Below, piece by piece: positions 1-6,010 of a stretch of DNA of 13,675 nt (positions are counted from its first letter, which is position 1; every line of letters begins with the position of its first letter). The notes under the pieces are model-generated. The model was not told the origin of the DNA. It ran no database searches and was given only the letters and a program-made list of their open reading frames with translations. The stretch is from Pseudomonadota bacterium (lineage in GTDB: Bacteria > Pseudomonadota > Gammaproteobacteria > Steroidobacterales > Steroidobacteraceae): positions 1-13,675 of the forward strand of contig JAKBCG010000028.1 in NCBI GenBank assembly GCA_021808035.1. Direction: 5' to 3'. The translations under genes and the position numbers were made by a program.

Positions 1-1200
1 CAGCCGCTCGTCGCGGTGCTCTATCGAATGGAGCGCGCCGGCGTGCTGATCGACCCCGACCGCCTGCGGACCCAGAGCGGCGAACTCGCGCAGCGCATGG
101 GCGAGGTGCAGCAGGCGGCGCACCACGCGGCCGGCACGCCGTTCAATCTCGAGTCGCCGAAACAGCTCCAGGAGATCCTGTTCGGCCGGTTGGCGATCGC
201 GCCGATACGCAAGACGCCGACCGGTCAGCCGTCGACGGCGGAGGACGTGCTCGAGGAACTCGCGCTGGAACACGAGCTGCCGCGTCTGATCCTCGAGTAT
301 CGCGGCCTGGCGAAGCTCAAATCGACGTACACGGACAAGCTGCCGCAACAGATCGAACCGGCGACCGGTCGGGTGCACACGTCCTATCACCAGGCGGTCG
401 CGGCGACGGGGCGTCTGTCCTCGTCGGACCCGAACCTGCAGAACATCCCGATCCGCACGCCCGAAGGCCGGCGCATCCGCCGCGCATTCATCGCGCCGGA
501 GGGCTTCGTGCTGGTGGCGGCGGACTATTCCCAGATCGAATTGAGAATCATGGCGCACCTGTCGGGCGACGCCGCCCTGGCGAGCGCGTTCGCGGAGGAT
601 CGGGACGTGCATCGCGCGACCGCGGCCGAGGTCCTCGGCGTGCCCGAGGAGGCGGTCAGCGCGGACCAGCGTCGGTCGGCCAAGGCGATCAACTTCGGGT
701 TGATCTACGGAATGTCGGCGTTCGGCCTCGCCCGCCAGCTCGGCATCGGACGAGCGAACGCGCAGGCCTACGTCGACCGGTATTTCGAGCGTTACCCTGG
801 CGTCAAGCGGTACATGGACGAGACGCGCGCGCTCGCCCGCGAGCGCGGCTACGTCGAGACCGTGTTCGGTCGGCGCCTCTACCTGCCCGACATCCGCTCG
901 GGCAATCCGTCGCAACGGCAATATGCGGAACGCAGCGCGATCAACGCGCCGATGCAGGGCACCGCCGCCGACGTGATCAAGCGCGCGATGATCGACATCG
1001 ACGGGTGGATCCGCCGTGAGCAGGTCCGCGCGCGATTGATCATGCAGGTCCACGATGAACTCGTGCTCGAAGTCGCCGTGGACGCGGTCGACCGGGTCAT
1101 GCGGGAACTGCGCGACCGGATGGCGGGCGCCGGCGGACCTTTGCGGGTCCCGCTCAAGGTCGACGTGGGTCGGGGTGACAACTGGGACGAGGCGCACTGA
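1..1200 (+). CDS. polA: DNA polymerase I, C-terminal polymerase domain (5' end outside window)
   Basis: This is the family A polymerase domain of DNA polymerase I, which fills gaps in repair and removes Okazaki primers together with its N-terminal 5' nuclease. The reading frame is open from base 1, so the start, the 5' nuclease and most of the 3'-5' exonuclease-like domain lie upstream; about 399 residues remain. Motif A (DYSQIELR) is encoded at about 523-546, motif B (KAINFGLIYG, the O-helix with its nucleotide-selecting Phe) at about 680-710, and motif C (QVHDE) at about 1045-1060. The catalytic Asp residues of motifs A and C are intact. The frame ends at TGA 1198-1200. No terminator lies directly after the stop; the first strong one is at 1429-1470. 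The first Met/GTG codon in view (16) is internal and is not the start. Confidence 0.97.
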   Translation, partial: QPLVAVLYRMERAGVLIDPDRLRTQSGELAQRMGEVQQAAHHAAGTPFNLESPKQLQEILFGRLAIAPIRKTPTGQPSTAEDVLEELALEHELPRLILEYRGLAKLKSTYTDKLPQQIEPATGRVHTSYHQAVAATGRLSSSDPNLQNIPIRTPEGRRIRRAFIAPEGFVLVAADYSQIELRIMAHLSGDAALASAFAEDRDVHRATAAEVLGVPEEAVSADQRRSAKAINFGLIYGMSAFGLARQLGIGRANAQAYVDRYFERYPGVKRYMDETRALARERGYVETVFGRRLYLPDIRSGNPSQRQYAERSAINAPMQGTAADVIKRAMIDIDGWIRREQVRARLIMQVHDELVLEVAVDAVDRVMRELRDRMAGAGGPLRVPLKVDVGRGDNWDEAH

Positions 1201-1319
1201 GGCCCGCGTCCGGCTCCCGAAGGCTTCGGCAGACGCGCTGGCGCCGAGGCGCGATATGAGTGAAAAATCATCGTTATTTCATGAAGTTAAGTAGCCTGGC
1301 CGACTTTTTTGCATCGTCC

Positions 1320-1347
1320 GGAACTTTCTTCGGGTCGCCCGCTCTAA
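1320..1347 (+). promoter_or_regulatory. sigma-E / AlgU (RpoE)-type promoter
   Basis: A -35 element GGAACTT (1320-1326) is followed, after 16 bases, by the -10 element TCTAA (1343-1347). This matches the envelope-stress sigma-E/AlgU consensus (GGAACTT, 15-17 bases, TCTAA/TCTGA) almost perfectly. Transcription would start at about 1352-1355, just before the first hairpin of the proposed small RNA. ErsA of Pseudomonas, in the same polA-engB spacer, is known to be transcribed by AlgU. Confidence 0.7.
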
Positions 1348-1352
1348 CTTTG

Positions 1353-1470
1353 CGAGCGACCCAATCGCTCCCCGCTCCTCTCCCTGAGCGGGTTGACCCG
1401 GTTTGTCATCCCCATGCCGGGTTGGTCTGCCCCGATGGCTGCGTAACAGCGACCATCGGGGCTTTTTTTT
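1353..1470 (+). ncRNA. Candidate sRNA at the polA-engB locus (ErsA/Spot 42 position)
   Basis: A transcript of about 118 nt is predicted from the sigma-E-type promoter to the intrinsic terminator. It folds on paper into consecutive hairpins: GAGCGA/TCGCTC (1354-1359 with 1365-1370); CCCGCTC/GAGCGGG (1371-1377 with 1386-1392), exposing the 8-base pyrimidine loop CTCTCCCT; ACCCGG/CCGGGT (1396-1401 with 1417-1422); and the terminator stem. The pyrimidine loop is complementary to Shine-Dalgarno-like purine runs, as expected for an Hfq-dependent repressor sRNA, and the terminator ends in a U-run that could bind Hfq. Spot 42 (E. coli) and ErsA (Pseudomonas) occupy this spacer and are 109 and about 130 nt long. 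Homology by sequence is not claimed; the call rests on position, promoter, fold and terminator. The exact 5' end is inferred. Confidence 0.65.
1429..1470 (+). terminator. Strong rho-independent terminator
   Basis: A perfect 10-bp stem, GCCCCGATGG (1429-1438) with CCATCGGGGC (1453-1462), has a 14-base loop and is followed by eight T (1463-1470). It works in the plus direction only, since no matching A-run lies on the left. It would end the proposed sRNA and any polA read-through, 9 bases before the convergent engB stop. Confidence 0.9.
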
Positions 1471-1479
1471 GTCCGACCG

Positions 1480-2073
1480 TCACACGCCGCCCTCGAGCCA
1501 TTGCGAAAGCACCTCCCGCGCCTCGTCGACGCCCTGGCGCGCGTGCGCGGAGAACAGCTGCGCGCCGATGCCCGCGCCCGCGCACTCCGCCTGCGTCGCG
1601 CGCAGCACCCGGATCGCCTCCTGGCGGCCGAGCTTGTCGGCCTTGCTGAGCAGCACGTGCGCGCGCCGGTCGCCGCCCTGCGCCCATTCGAGCATCGCTC
1701 GATCGAGGTCGCCGAGACCGCGGCGCGCATCGACGATCAGCAGCAGGCCGATCAGGGACTCGCGGCGCGCGAAGTATTCGCGCATCAACTCGTGCCAGCG
1801 GTCTCGGACCACATCCGGCACTTTCGCGAAGCCGTAACCTGGCAGGTCGACGAGACGCCGGTCCGGCGCGAGTTCGAAGAAATTGATCAGCTGGGTCCGG
1901 CCCGGCGTCCGGCTGACCCGCGCGAGCCCCGATCGGCCCGTCACCGCATTGATCGCGGTCGATTTGCCCGCGTTCGAGCGCCCCGCGAACGCGACCTCGC
2001 GGCCGGTGTCGGCGACCAACTGGCCGACACGCGCCGCACTCGTCAGGAATTTCACGTTCGCGTAATTCGACAT
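1480..2073 (-). CDS. engB: Ribosome-biogenesis GTPase EngB (YsxC/YihA)
   Basis: This is an essential-type TRAFAC GTPase that helps assemble the large ribosomal subunit and is also tied to cell division in some bacteria. The 197-residue product has the usual family length. The GTPase motifs are in order: G1 GRSNAGKST (31-39), the G2 Thr in TPGRTQ (about 60), G3 DLPGYG (76-81), G4 SKAD (143-146) and a G5-like FSAHARQG (174-181). The start is the ATG at 2073-2071 because the N-terminus matches the short leader before the G domain; no clear Shine-Dalgarno is seen. The gene is convergent with polA and the sRNA locus and divergent from cytochrome c4. The polA-engB neighbourhood is conserved across gammaproteobacteria, so confidence is high. 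Confidence 0.96.
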   Translation of the reverse strand: MSNYANVKFLTSAARVGQLVADTGREVAFAGRSNAGKSTAINAVTGRSGLARVSRTPGRTQLINFFELAPDRRLVDLPGYGFAKVPDVVRDRWHELMREYFARRESLIGLLLIVDARRGLGDLDRAMLEWAQGGDRRAHVLLSKADKLGRQEAIRVLRATQAECAGAGIGAQLFSAHARQGVDEAREVLSQWLEGGV

Positions 2074-2158
2074 GCCGCGTCGTTAGACGTAAATTATTGA
2101 GCCTAGTGTACGATTTACGGCCCTGAATGGTTGGGAATAGCACGGGGAAGAGCGCATC

Positions 2159-2767
2159 ATGAAGCGGTTGTTGATCATCGGAATGGCGCTCGCCGGCACG
2201 ATCGCCGGCAGCGCGGCCCTCGCTGCGGGGAACGCCCAGGCGGGCGCCACCAAAGCCGTCGTCTGTCGTGCCTGTCACGGCGCCAACGGCAACAGCGTGA
2301 ACCCGCAATGGCCGAGCCTGGCCGGTCTCGGAGCGGCGTACATCACCTATCAGCTGCAGAGCTTCAAGAGCGGCAAGCGGCAGAATCCGATCATGGCGGC
2401 GAACGTCGCCGCGCTGACACCGCAGGACATGGAAGACCTCGGCGCCTACTTCGACAGCCTGCCCAACACGGGGCTGCAAGCCGACCCGCGGTACTGGAAG
2501 GCTGGCGAGACGCTGTACCGGGGCGGTGACGCGCCCCACGAGATTCCGGCTTGCATGGGCTGCCACGGCCCGACCGGCGCAGGCAACGAACCGGGCAAGA
2601 TCCCGGCGCTTCGTGGACAACACGCGACTTACGTGATCACCCAGCTGCAGAATTACGCGAGCGGCGCCCGGGCGACCGATCCGAACGCGATCATGCGGAC
2701 GATCGCGAAGCGCATGACGCCCGACCAGATGCGTGACGTGGCCGACTACGTGAAGGGGTTGCGATGA
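2159..2767 (+). CDS. Periplasmic dihaem cytochrome c4
   Basis: This is a soluble or loosely membrane-attached electron carrier that passes electrons to terminal oxidases such as cbb3. The 202-residue product begins with a signal peptide (MKRLLIIGMALAG..., cleavage near ALAAG, about residue 23). It then has two similar class I cytochrome domains with haem-binding motifs CRACH (36-40) and CMGCH (132-136). The probable axial Met ligands are M79 and M179, each in a matching I-M context, which reflects the internal duplication typical of c4. The start at ATG 2159 is preceded by a GGGGAAG Shine-Dalgarno at 2144-2150. The stop overlaps the next start (dsbA) by 4 bases (ATGA), so the two are translationally coupled; both act on periplasmic redox chemistry. 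The cytochrome c4-dsbA order is also found in Pseudomonas and Xanthomonas. Confidence 0.95.
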   Translation: MKRLLIIGMALAGTIAGSAALAAGNAQAGATKAVVCRACHGANGNSVNPQWPSLAGLGAAYITYQLQSFKSGKRQNPIMAANVAALTPQDMEDLGAYFDSLPNTGLQADPRYWKAGETLYRGGDAPHEIPACMGCHGPTGAGNEPGKIPALRGQHATYVITQLQNYASGARATDPNAIMRTIAKRMTPDQMRDVADYVKGLR

Positions 2768-3624
2768 TGGTCCGCTTTTCCAGAATCGCTTGGGTGCTCG
2801 GACTCGGCCTGCTCGTCGCCGCGTGCGCGAAGCATCCGACCGGCAATGCCGCCAGTCCGGCCGGCACGACCGCGGCGACCGCGACGTCGTCGATGTCGGT
2901 CGCGCCCTCCACGGTGGGACAACTGAACGAGCGTTCGGAGACCGTCGAGAAGGCGAAGGGCAACACCGGCGAGCACAATCCGCTCTACGAAGCGGTCGCC
3001 GCCGTCTCCGGCACCGCTCGAGCGGAGTCGCTGTCCGGACCGTCGATGTGGCAGGAGGGCGTGAACTACACGCGCCTCGTCCCGGCGCAGCCGACGTTCG
3101 CGCCGCCCGGCAAGGTCGAGGTGATCGAATTCTTCTGGTACGCCTGCCCCCACTGCTACGCGCTCGACCCCATCGTCGAGGCCTGGCTCAAGACGAAGGC
3201 CCCGTACATCGCTTTCTATCGGATTCCGGTGATGTGGGGACCGAGCCAGCGGGCGCTCGCGCGGCTCTATTACACGTTGCAGAGCCTCGGCAAGATCGAC
3301 CAGCTGCACACCGCGATCTTCAACGAGATCCACGTGAACAACGATCCGTTGACCGGCAGCACCGACGCGCAGTCGGAGCAGATGCAGGTGGCGTTCGTGA
3401 CCAAGCACGGCGTTTCCGCGCAGGCGTTCCAGAACGCCTACCATTCCTTCACGGTCGAGACCGACTTGCGGCACGCCGACGAAGAGATGGAGCGCTATCA
3501 CATCACCGGCGTGCCGACGTTCGTGGTGAACGGCAAGTACGTCGCCGACGTCGGCACCGCGGGCGGCGAGCAGCGCCTGATGAGCCTCGTCAGCGACCTC
3601 GCGGCGATCGAGCACAAGCACTGA
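2764..3624 (+). CDS. dsbA: Thiol:disulfide interchange protein DsbA, predicted lipoprotein
   Basis: This is a periplasmic thioredoxin-fold oxidase that introduces disulfide bonds into exported proteins and is reoxidised by DsbB. The active site is CPHC (128-131), in the context FFWYACPHCY, and the cis-proline loop is VPT (250-252); both are intact. The 286-residue protein is about 80 longer than typical DsbA. It starts with a hydrophobic signal ending in a lipobox VAAC (18-21), then a low-complexity Ala/Thr/Ser linker, and the DsbA fold begins near residue 97. This suggests a lipid-anchored enzyme, as known for Neisseria DsbA1/A2. ATG 2764 overlaps the cytochrome c4 stop; AAGGGG at 2753-2758 is the ribosome site. 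A second ATG follows immediately at 2767. No second dsbA copy is in the window. Confidence 0.93.
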   Translation: MMVRFSRIAWVLGLGLLVAACAKHPTGNAASPAGTTAATATSSMSVAPSTVGQLNERSETVEKAKGNTGEHNPLYEAVAAVSGTARAESLSGPSMWQEGVNYTRLVPAQPTFAPPGKVEVIEFFWYACPHCYALDPIVEAWLKTKAPYIAFYRIPVMWGPSQRALARLYYTLQSLGKIDQLHTAIFNEIHVNNDPLTGSTDAQSEQMQVAFVTKHGVSAQAFQNAYHSFTVETDLRHADEEMERYHITGVPTFVVNGKYVADVGTAGGEQRLMSLVSDLAAIEHKH

Positions 3625-3632
3625 CCTGCATC

Positions 3633-3665
3633 GGCCGCGGCGAGCCCGGAACGCCGCGGCCTTCT
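3633..3665 (+). terminator. GC-rich hairpin, probable weak terminator after dsbA
   Basis: A perfect 10-bp stem, GGCCGCGGCG (3633-3642) with CGCCGCGGCC (3652-3661), has a 9-base loop and is followed by only TTCTC. It lies 8 bases after the dsbA stop. The short T content makes it a partial terminator or an mRNA 3'-end stabiliser rather than a complete stop; some read-through into the next gene is possible. Confidence 0.5.
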
Positions 3666-3692
3666 CCCTCCCGAGACACCCGCGGAGGCCGC

Positions 3693-4283
3693 ATGGGCAA
3701 AGGGCGTCTGGAAGCCTTCAGCGACGGCGTGATCGCGATCATCATCACGATCATGGTGCTCGAGCTGAAGGCGCCGCAGGGCGCCGGCTTCGACGCGCTG
3801 CGCGCGGTCGTGCCGACGTTCCTGAGCTACGTCCTCAGCTTCGTCTACGTCGGCATTTACTGGAACAATCATCATCATATGCTGCACGCGGCGCAGCGCG
3901 TCAGCGGCGCCGTGCTGTGGGCCAACCTGCACCTGCTGTTCTGGCTGTCGCTGGTCCCGTTCGTGACCGCGTGGATGAACACCAACCACTTCGCGTCCGC
4001 ACCGATCGCGCTCTACGGCTGCGTGCTGCTGATGGCGGCGATCGCGTACTACAACCTCGCGCGTTGTCTCGCCGCGAGCGACGGACGCGATTCCGCGCTC
4101 GCCGCGGCGCTCGGCCGGGACACCAAGGGGCTGATTTCCATCGCGGTTTACGCAATCGGGATCGCGCTCTCGTTCGTGAGCCCGTGGATCGCGCTCGGGT
4201 TGTACGTGCTGGTCGCCGGTCTCTGGTTCGTTCCCGACCGGCGCATCGAGGGACGCAGCGTCGGTCGAGGCACCGTGCCATGA
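3693..4283 (+). CDS. TMEM175-family (DUF1211) potassium channel-like membrane protein
   Basis: The 196-residue integral membrane protein carries the family signature near the N-terminus, R-x3-FSDGVIAI (R5, FSD 9-11), which in bacterial TMEM175 channels lies on the pore-lining first helix. About six hydrophobic segments can be drawn, at about 9-25, 38-57, 73-95, 102-124, 146-163 and 164-180. The NHHHML motif at 59-64 is also typical of DUF1211. Bacterial members are single-repeat proteins that assemble as tetramers and conduct K+; that function is taken from the family and not shown here. The start ATG 3693 is chosen because it places the FSD motif at the usual position and has GCGGAGG at 3682-3688. 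The stop overlaps the next gene by 4 bases, which suggests coupled translation. Confidence 0.85.
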   Translation: MGKGRLEAFSDGVIAIIITIMVLELKAPQGAGFDALRAVVPTFLSYVLSFVYVGIYWNNHHHMLHAAQRVSGAVLWANLHLLFWLSLVPFVTAWMNTNHFASAPIALYGCVLLMAAIAYYNLARCLAASDGRDSALAAALGRDTKGLISIAVYAIGIALSFVSPWIALGLYVLVAGLWFVPDRRIEGRSVGRGTVP

Positions 4284-4663
4284 TCGTCCACCGGGGCGGT
4301 TGCCACTGCGCACGCGTGCGTTTCGAGGTGATCGCACCCGCGCGAATCGCGGTCGAGGAGTGCAACTGCTCGATCTGCGCGAAATCCGGCTTCCTGCACC
4401 TGATCGTTCCGGCGTCGCGATTCAAGCTGCTGAGCGGCACCGAGTCGCTGGTGAGTTACCGCTTCAACACCGGCAGGGCCGAACACCTGTTCTGCCGGAT
4501 CTGCGGCGTGAAGTCGTTCTACGTGCCGCGATCGCATCCCGACGGCTTCAGCGTCAACGCGCGCTGCCTCGACGACGGCACGGTCGAGGCGACGACCGTG
4601 ACCCCGATCGACGGACGCCATTGGGAGCAGGCGTTCCCGGCCGGACACGGCGAGTTCGATTGA
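4280..4663 (+). CDS. GFA/CENP-V-domain zinc-binding protein
   Basis: This 127-residue protein belongs to the glutathione-dependent formaldehyde-activating enzyme (GFA)-like fold. Its Cys pattern fits the two zinc sites of the family: GCHC (C8, C10), CNCSIC (C28, C30, C33) and FCRIC (C72, C75). Length is near that of other small GFA proteins. Few members have a demonstrated reaction, and many GFA-domain proteins do not act on formaldehyde, so the substrate is unknown. ATG 4280 overlaps the TMEM175-family stop (ATGA), with GAGG at 4267-4270 as ribosome site. No glutathione-dependent formaldehyde dehydrogenase lies nearby, so a role in formaldehyde detoxification has no support from context. Confidence 0.88.
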   Translation: MIVHRGGCHCARVRFEVIAPARIAVEECNCSICAKSGFLHLIVPASRFKLLSGTESLVSYRFNTGRAEHLFCRICGVKSFYVPRSHPDGFSVNARCLDDGTVEATTVTPIDGRHWEQAFPAGHGEFD

Positions 4664-4727
4664 GGCGGCGGCTCCGCGTCTCGTCGACGGGCCCCTCACG
4701 GCGCGTCGGCGATGGACCCTGGGTGAA

Positions 4728-4804
4728 TGGCGCGCCCGACTGGATTCGAACCAGTGACCTTCGGCTTCGGAGGCCGACACTCTATCCAGCTGAGCTACGG
4801 GCGC
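4728..4804 (-). tRNA. tRNA-Arg (anticodon CCG)
   Basis: A complete 77-base cloverleaf is read on the minus strand, with 5' acceptor GCGCCCG paired to CGGGCGC, discriminator G and an encoded CCA end (TGG at 4728-4730 on the plus strand). The D arm contains AGCTGGATA, the anticodon stem TCGGC/GCCGA encloses the loop CTCCGAA (anticodon CCG), and the T arm is ACTGG-TTCGAAT-CCAGT. It decodes CGG. The first 10 bases overlap the end of the upstream glycosylase gene. Confidence 0.97.
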
Positions 4805-5424
4805 TTTGGGCGGAGGGTCGCGATAGTACCCGCGCAGGCCTCGGCCCGTCCACTGCGCGACCGCACGGAGGGCGCGAGCGCTGCGCGCCAGGCGGCCAGC
4901 TTGCGTTCATAGGGGATCGATGCGTTCGCGGGACTCGTCGAGGGCAACCTGAGGCGCGGCAGCGCGCGGGCCGGCGAGCCGAGGGACGGCACCACGAGTC
5001 GCTCGTACAGGTCGGCCGCGACCGCCCCGTTGAACACCACCGCTTCGATCCCGGGCCATTGCGTGAACAACCCCTGAAAATCGTTGATCATGACGCTGCC
5101 GCGCCGGATCGCACTGTCCGAGCTCCCCGATCGTTGCGCGGCGGCACAGACATCCCAGACCGAGATCCGCTGCTCGACGAGGCGCAGGAGGCGCTGCGCA
5201 TACGGCAATTCCGGGCTCGCGCCGAACAGTGCGCCCATGATCGACCAGAACGCGTTACGCGGTTGCGCGTAATACTCCCGGCGCGCGAGCGACTCCCGAC
5301 CCGGCAGGCTGCCGACGATCAGCCAGCGCGCCAGCGGACCTCCGATCGGCGGGAAGCTCCGTGAAAGGCCTGCCCGGCGGCGCCCGTCGGGCGACCTCGC
5401 CGGGCTCCCGTCCAGCGTCCTCAC
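4795..5424 (-). CDS. DNA-deoxyinosine (hypoxanthine-DNA) glycosylase, family 6 UDG-like
   Basis: This 209-residue protein is of the uracil-DNA glycosylase superfamily, closest by motif to the hypoxanthine-DNA glycosylase group, which removes deaminated adenine from DNA. Recognisable blocks are FPPIGGP (24-30), GSLPGRESL (38-46), YYAQPRNAFW (51-60), WDVCAAAQRSGSSDSAI (90-106), VVFNG (129-133) and LPSTSPAN (160-167, the DNA-intercalation/second active-site loop). The start is a GTG at 5424-5422, one base after the stop of the upstream DUF2784 gene, so translation is probably coupled. The body of the family ends near residue 183. The final 26 or so residues look like an unstructured Arg-rich extension whose DNA also carries the tRNA promoter, and the TAG stop (4797-4795) lies inside the tRNA gene. 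Activity on hypoxanthine rather than uracil is inferred from family. Confidence 0.85.
   Translation of the reverse strand: MRTLDGSPARSPDGRRRAGLSRSFPPIGGPLARWLIVGSLPGRESLARREYYAQPRNAFWSIMGALFGASPELPYAQRLLRLVEQRISVWDVCAAAQRSGSSDSAIRRGSVMINDFQGLFTQWPGIEAVVFNGAVAADLYERLVVPSLGSPARALPRLRLPSTSPANASIPYERKLAAWRAALAPSVRSRSGRAEACAGTIATLRPKRP
4823..4852 (-). promoter_or_regulatory. Probable sigma-70 promoter of tRNA-Arg
   Basis: On the minus strand, TGGACG (plus 4847-4852) and TACTAT (plus 4823-4828) are 18 bases apart; each matches the -35/-10 consensus at 4 of 6 bases. The segment between the -10 and the tRNA is very GC-rich, as in stringently controlled stable-RNA promoters. The whole promoter lies within the last codons of the glycosylase gene. 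Read-through from the upstream genes is another possible source of the tRNA. Confidence 0.5.
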
Positions 5425-5425
5425 G

Positions 5426-5800
5426 TCACGATCCGCCGCGCGGATGCCGGTTGCGCAGCACGCGCCGGTATACCGCCGCGTTCACGCCGATCACCAGCGC
5501 CGCGAGACCGAGTTGCACCGTTCGGGTGAGCCCGGCTGGATAGATGATCGCGAGCAGATAGTGCTCGATGAAACCGCCCTGATATCCGGCCTGTCCGGCC
5601 CGAACGCGCAGCGCGTTCTCCCAGACCGTGAGCGGGCAGATCCGGCCGCTGAGCTCGACGTACGCGCCCCATGCGGCGGCCGGCAAATGCACCGCGGCCC
5701 ATGCAGGGTGCCGGATCGCGAGCCAGCCGCCGAGCATCACGAACCCGATGAACCCGAGGTGCAGGAGGAGTACCGCCTGAGCGGCGAATGCGTAGAACAT
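5426..5800 (-). CDS. DUF2784 small membrane protein
   Basis: The 124-residue protein is mostly hydrophobic, with segments at about 4-26, 33-50, 79-92 and 96-113. It carries the DUF2784 signature blocks HLGFIGFV (14-21), CPLTVWEN (55-62) and GGFIEHYL (75-82). The family function is unknown; the conserved Cys, Glu and His suggest a cofactor or redox role, but nothing here proves that. I chose ATG 5800-5798 because it begins directly with the first helix and has GGAG 9 bases upstream. The frame remains open further upstream (to 5920), but that extension is low-complexity and lies outside the family domain. It is the first gene of the minus-strand group DUF2784 - glycosylase - tRNA-Arg. Confidence 0.85.
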   Translation of the reverse strand: MFYAFAAQAVLLLHLGFIGFVMLGGWLAIRHPAWAAVHLPAAAWGAYVELSGRICPLTVWENALRVRAGQAGYQGGFIEHYLLAIIYPAGLTRTVQLGLAALVIGVNAAVYRRVLRNRHPRGGS

Positions 5801-5940
5801 CGCTGATCTCCGGACTGCGACCCCGGGCGGCACGCCGGCGTTGCCCCTCCCGGGAGCGAGGGATTCTAACCCGCACGCGGCAGGCGCTTCGTTGCGCCCG
5901 CGCGCGGCGGATCGCCCCACGACTCCCGCGGTCTCGGCTA

Positions 5941-5969
5941 TTCCGTCGCCGGCCGGCTGTCGCTATACT
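5941..5969 (+). promoter_or_regulatory. Sigma-70-type promoter of the cytochrome c5 gene
   Basis: A good -10 hexamer TATACT (5964-5969) lies 17 bases after a poor -35 (TTCCGT, 5941-5946). The start point would be near 5976, giving a leader of about 35 bases before the GTG start. The weak -35 suggests that an activator may help. Confidence 0.55.
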
Positions 5970-5987
5970 CGAACGATAATCATTTTT
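5969..5987 (+). promoter_or_regulatory. Partial Fur-box-like site over the c5 transcription start
   Basis: The 19-base stretch after the -10 contains GATAATCATT at its core. By eye it matches about 13 of 19 positions of the Fur consensus (GATAATGATAATCATTATC). Its place directly over the expected start would suit iron-responsive repression of a haem protein. The left third matches poorly, so this is a candidate only. Confidence 0.3.
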
Positions 5988-6010
5988 CGACCTAATTTCA
6001 GCGAGTCATC

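Noticed and set aside
1201..1319. A possible small gene or second promoter in the AT-rich patch just after polA.
   Set aside because: The open frames across it read through the hairpins and the terminator with shadow-type composition, and no convincing -35/-10 pair is seen before the sigma-E-type promoter.
2083..2125. A sigma-70 promoter for cytochrome c4 in the engB-c4 spacer.
   Set aside because: TTAGAC and TTGAGC are present as -35 candidates and TACGAT or TAGTGT as -10 candidates, but no pair has good spacing, so no single promoter can be named.
4300..5364. A 354-codon plus-strand frame that crosses the GFA gene, the tRNA and the glycosylase.
   Set aside because: It runs through a tRNA and antisense to a recognisable enzyme, with shadow-type composition.
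5421..5876. A second minus-strand frame overlapping the DUF2784 gene.
   Set aside because: Only the other frame has hydrophobic helices and the DUF2784 signature; this one is Arg-rich shadow sequence.
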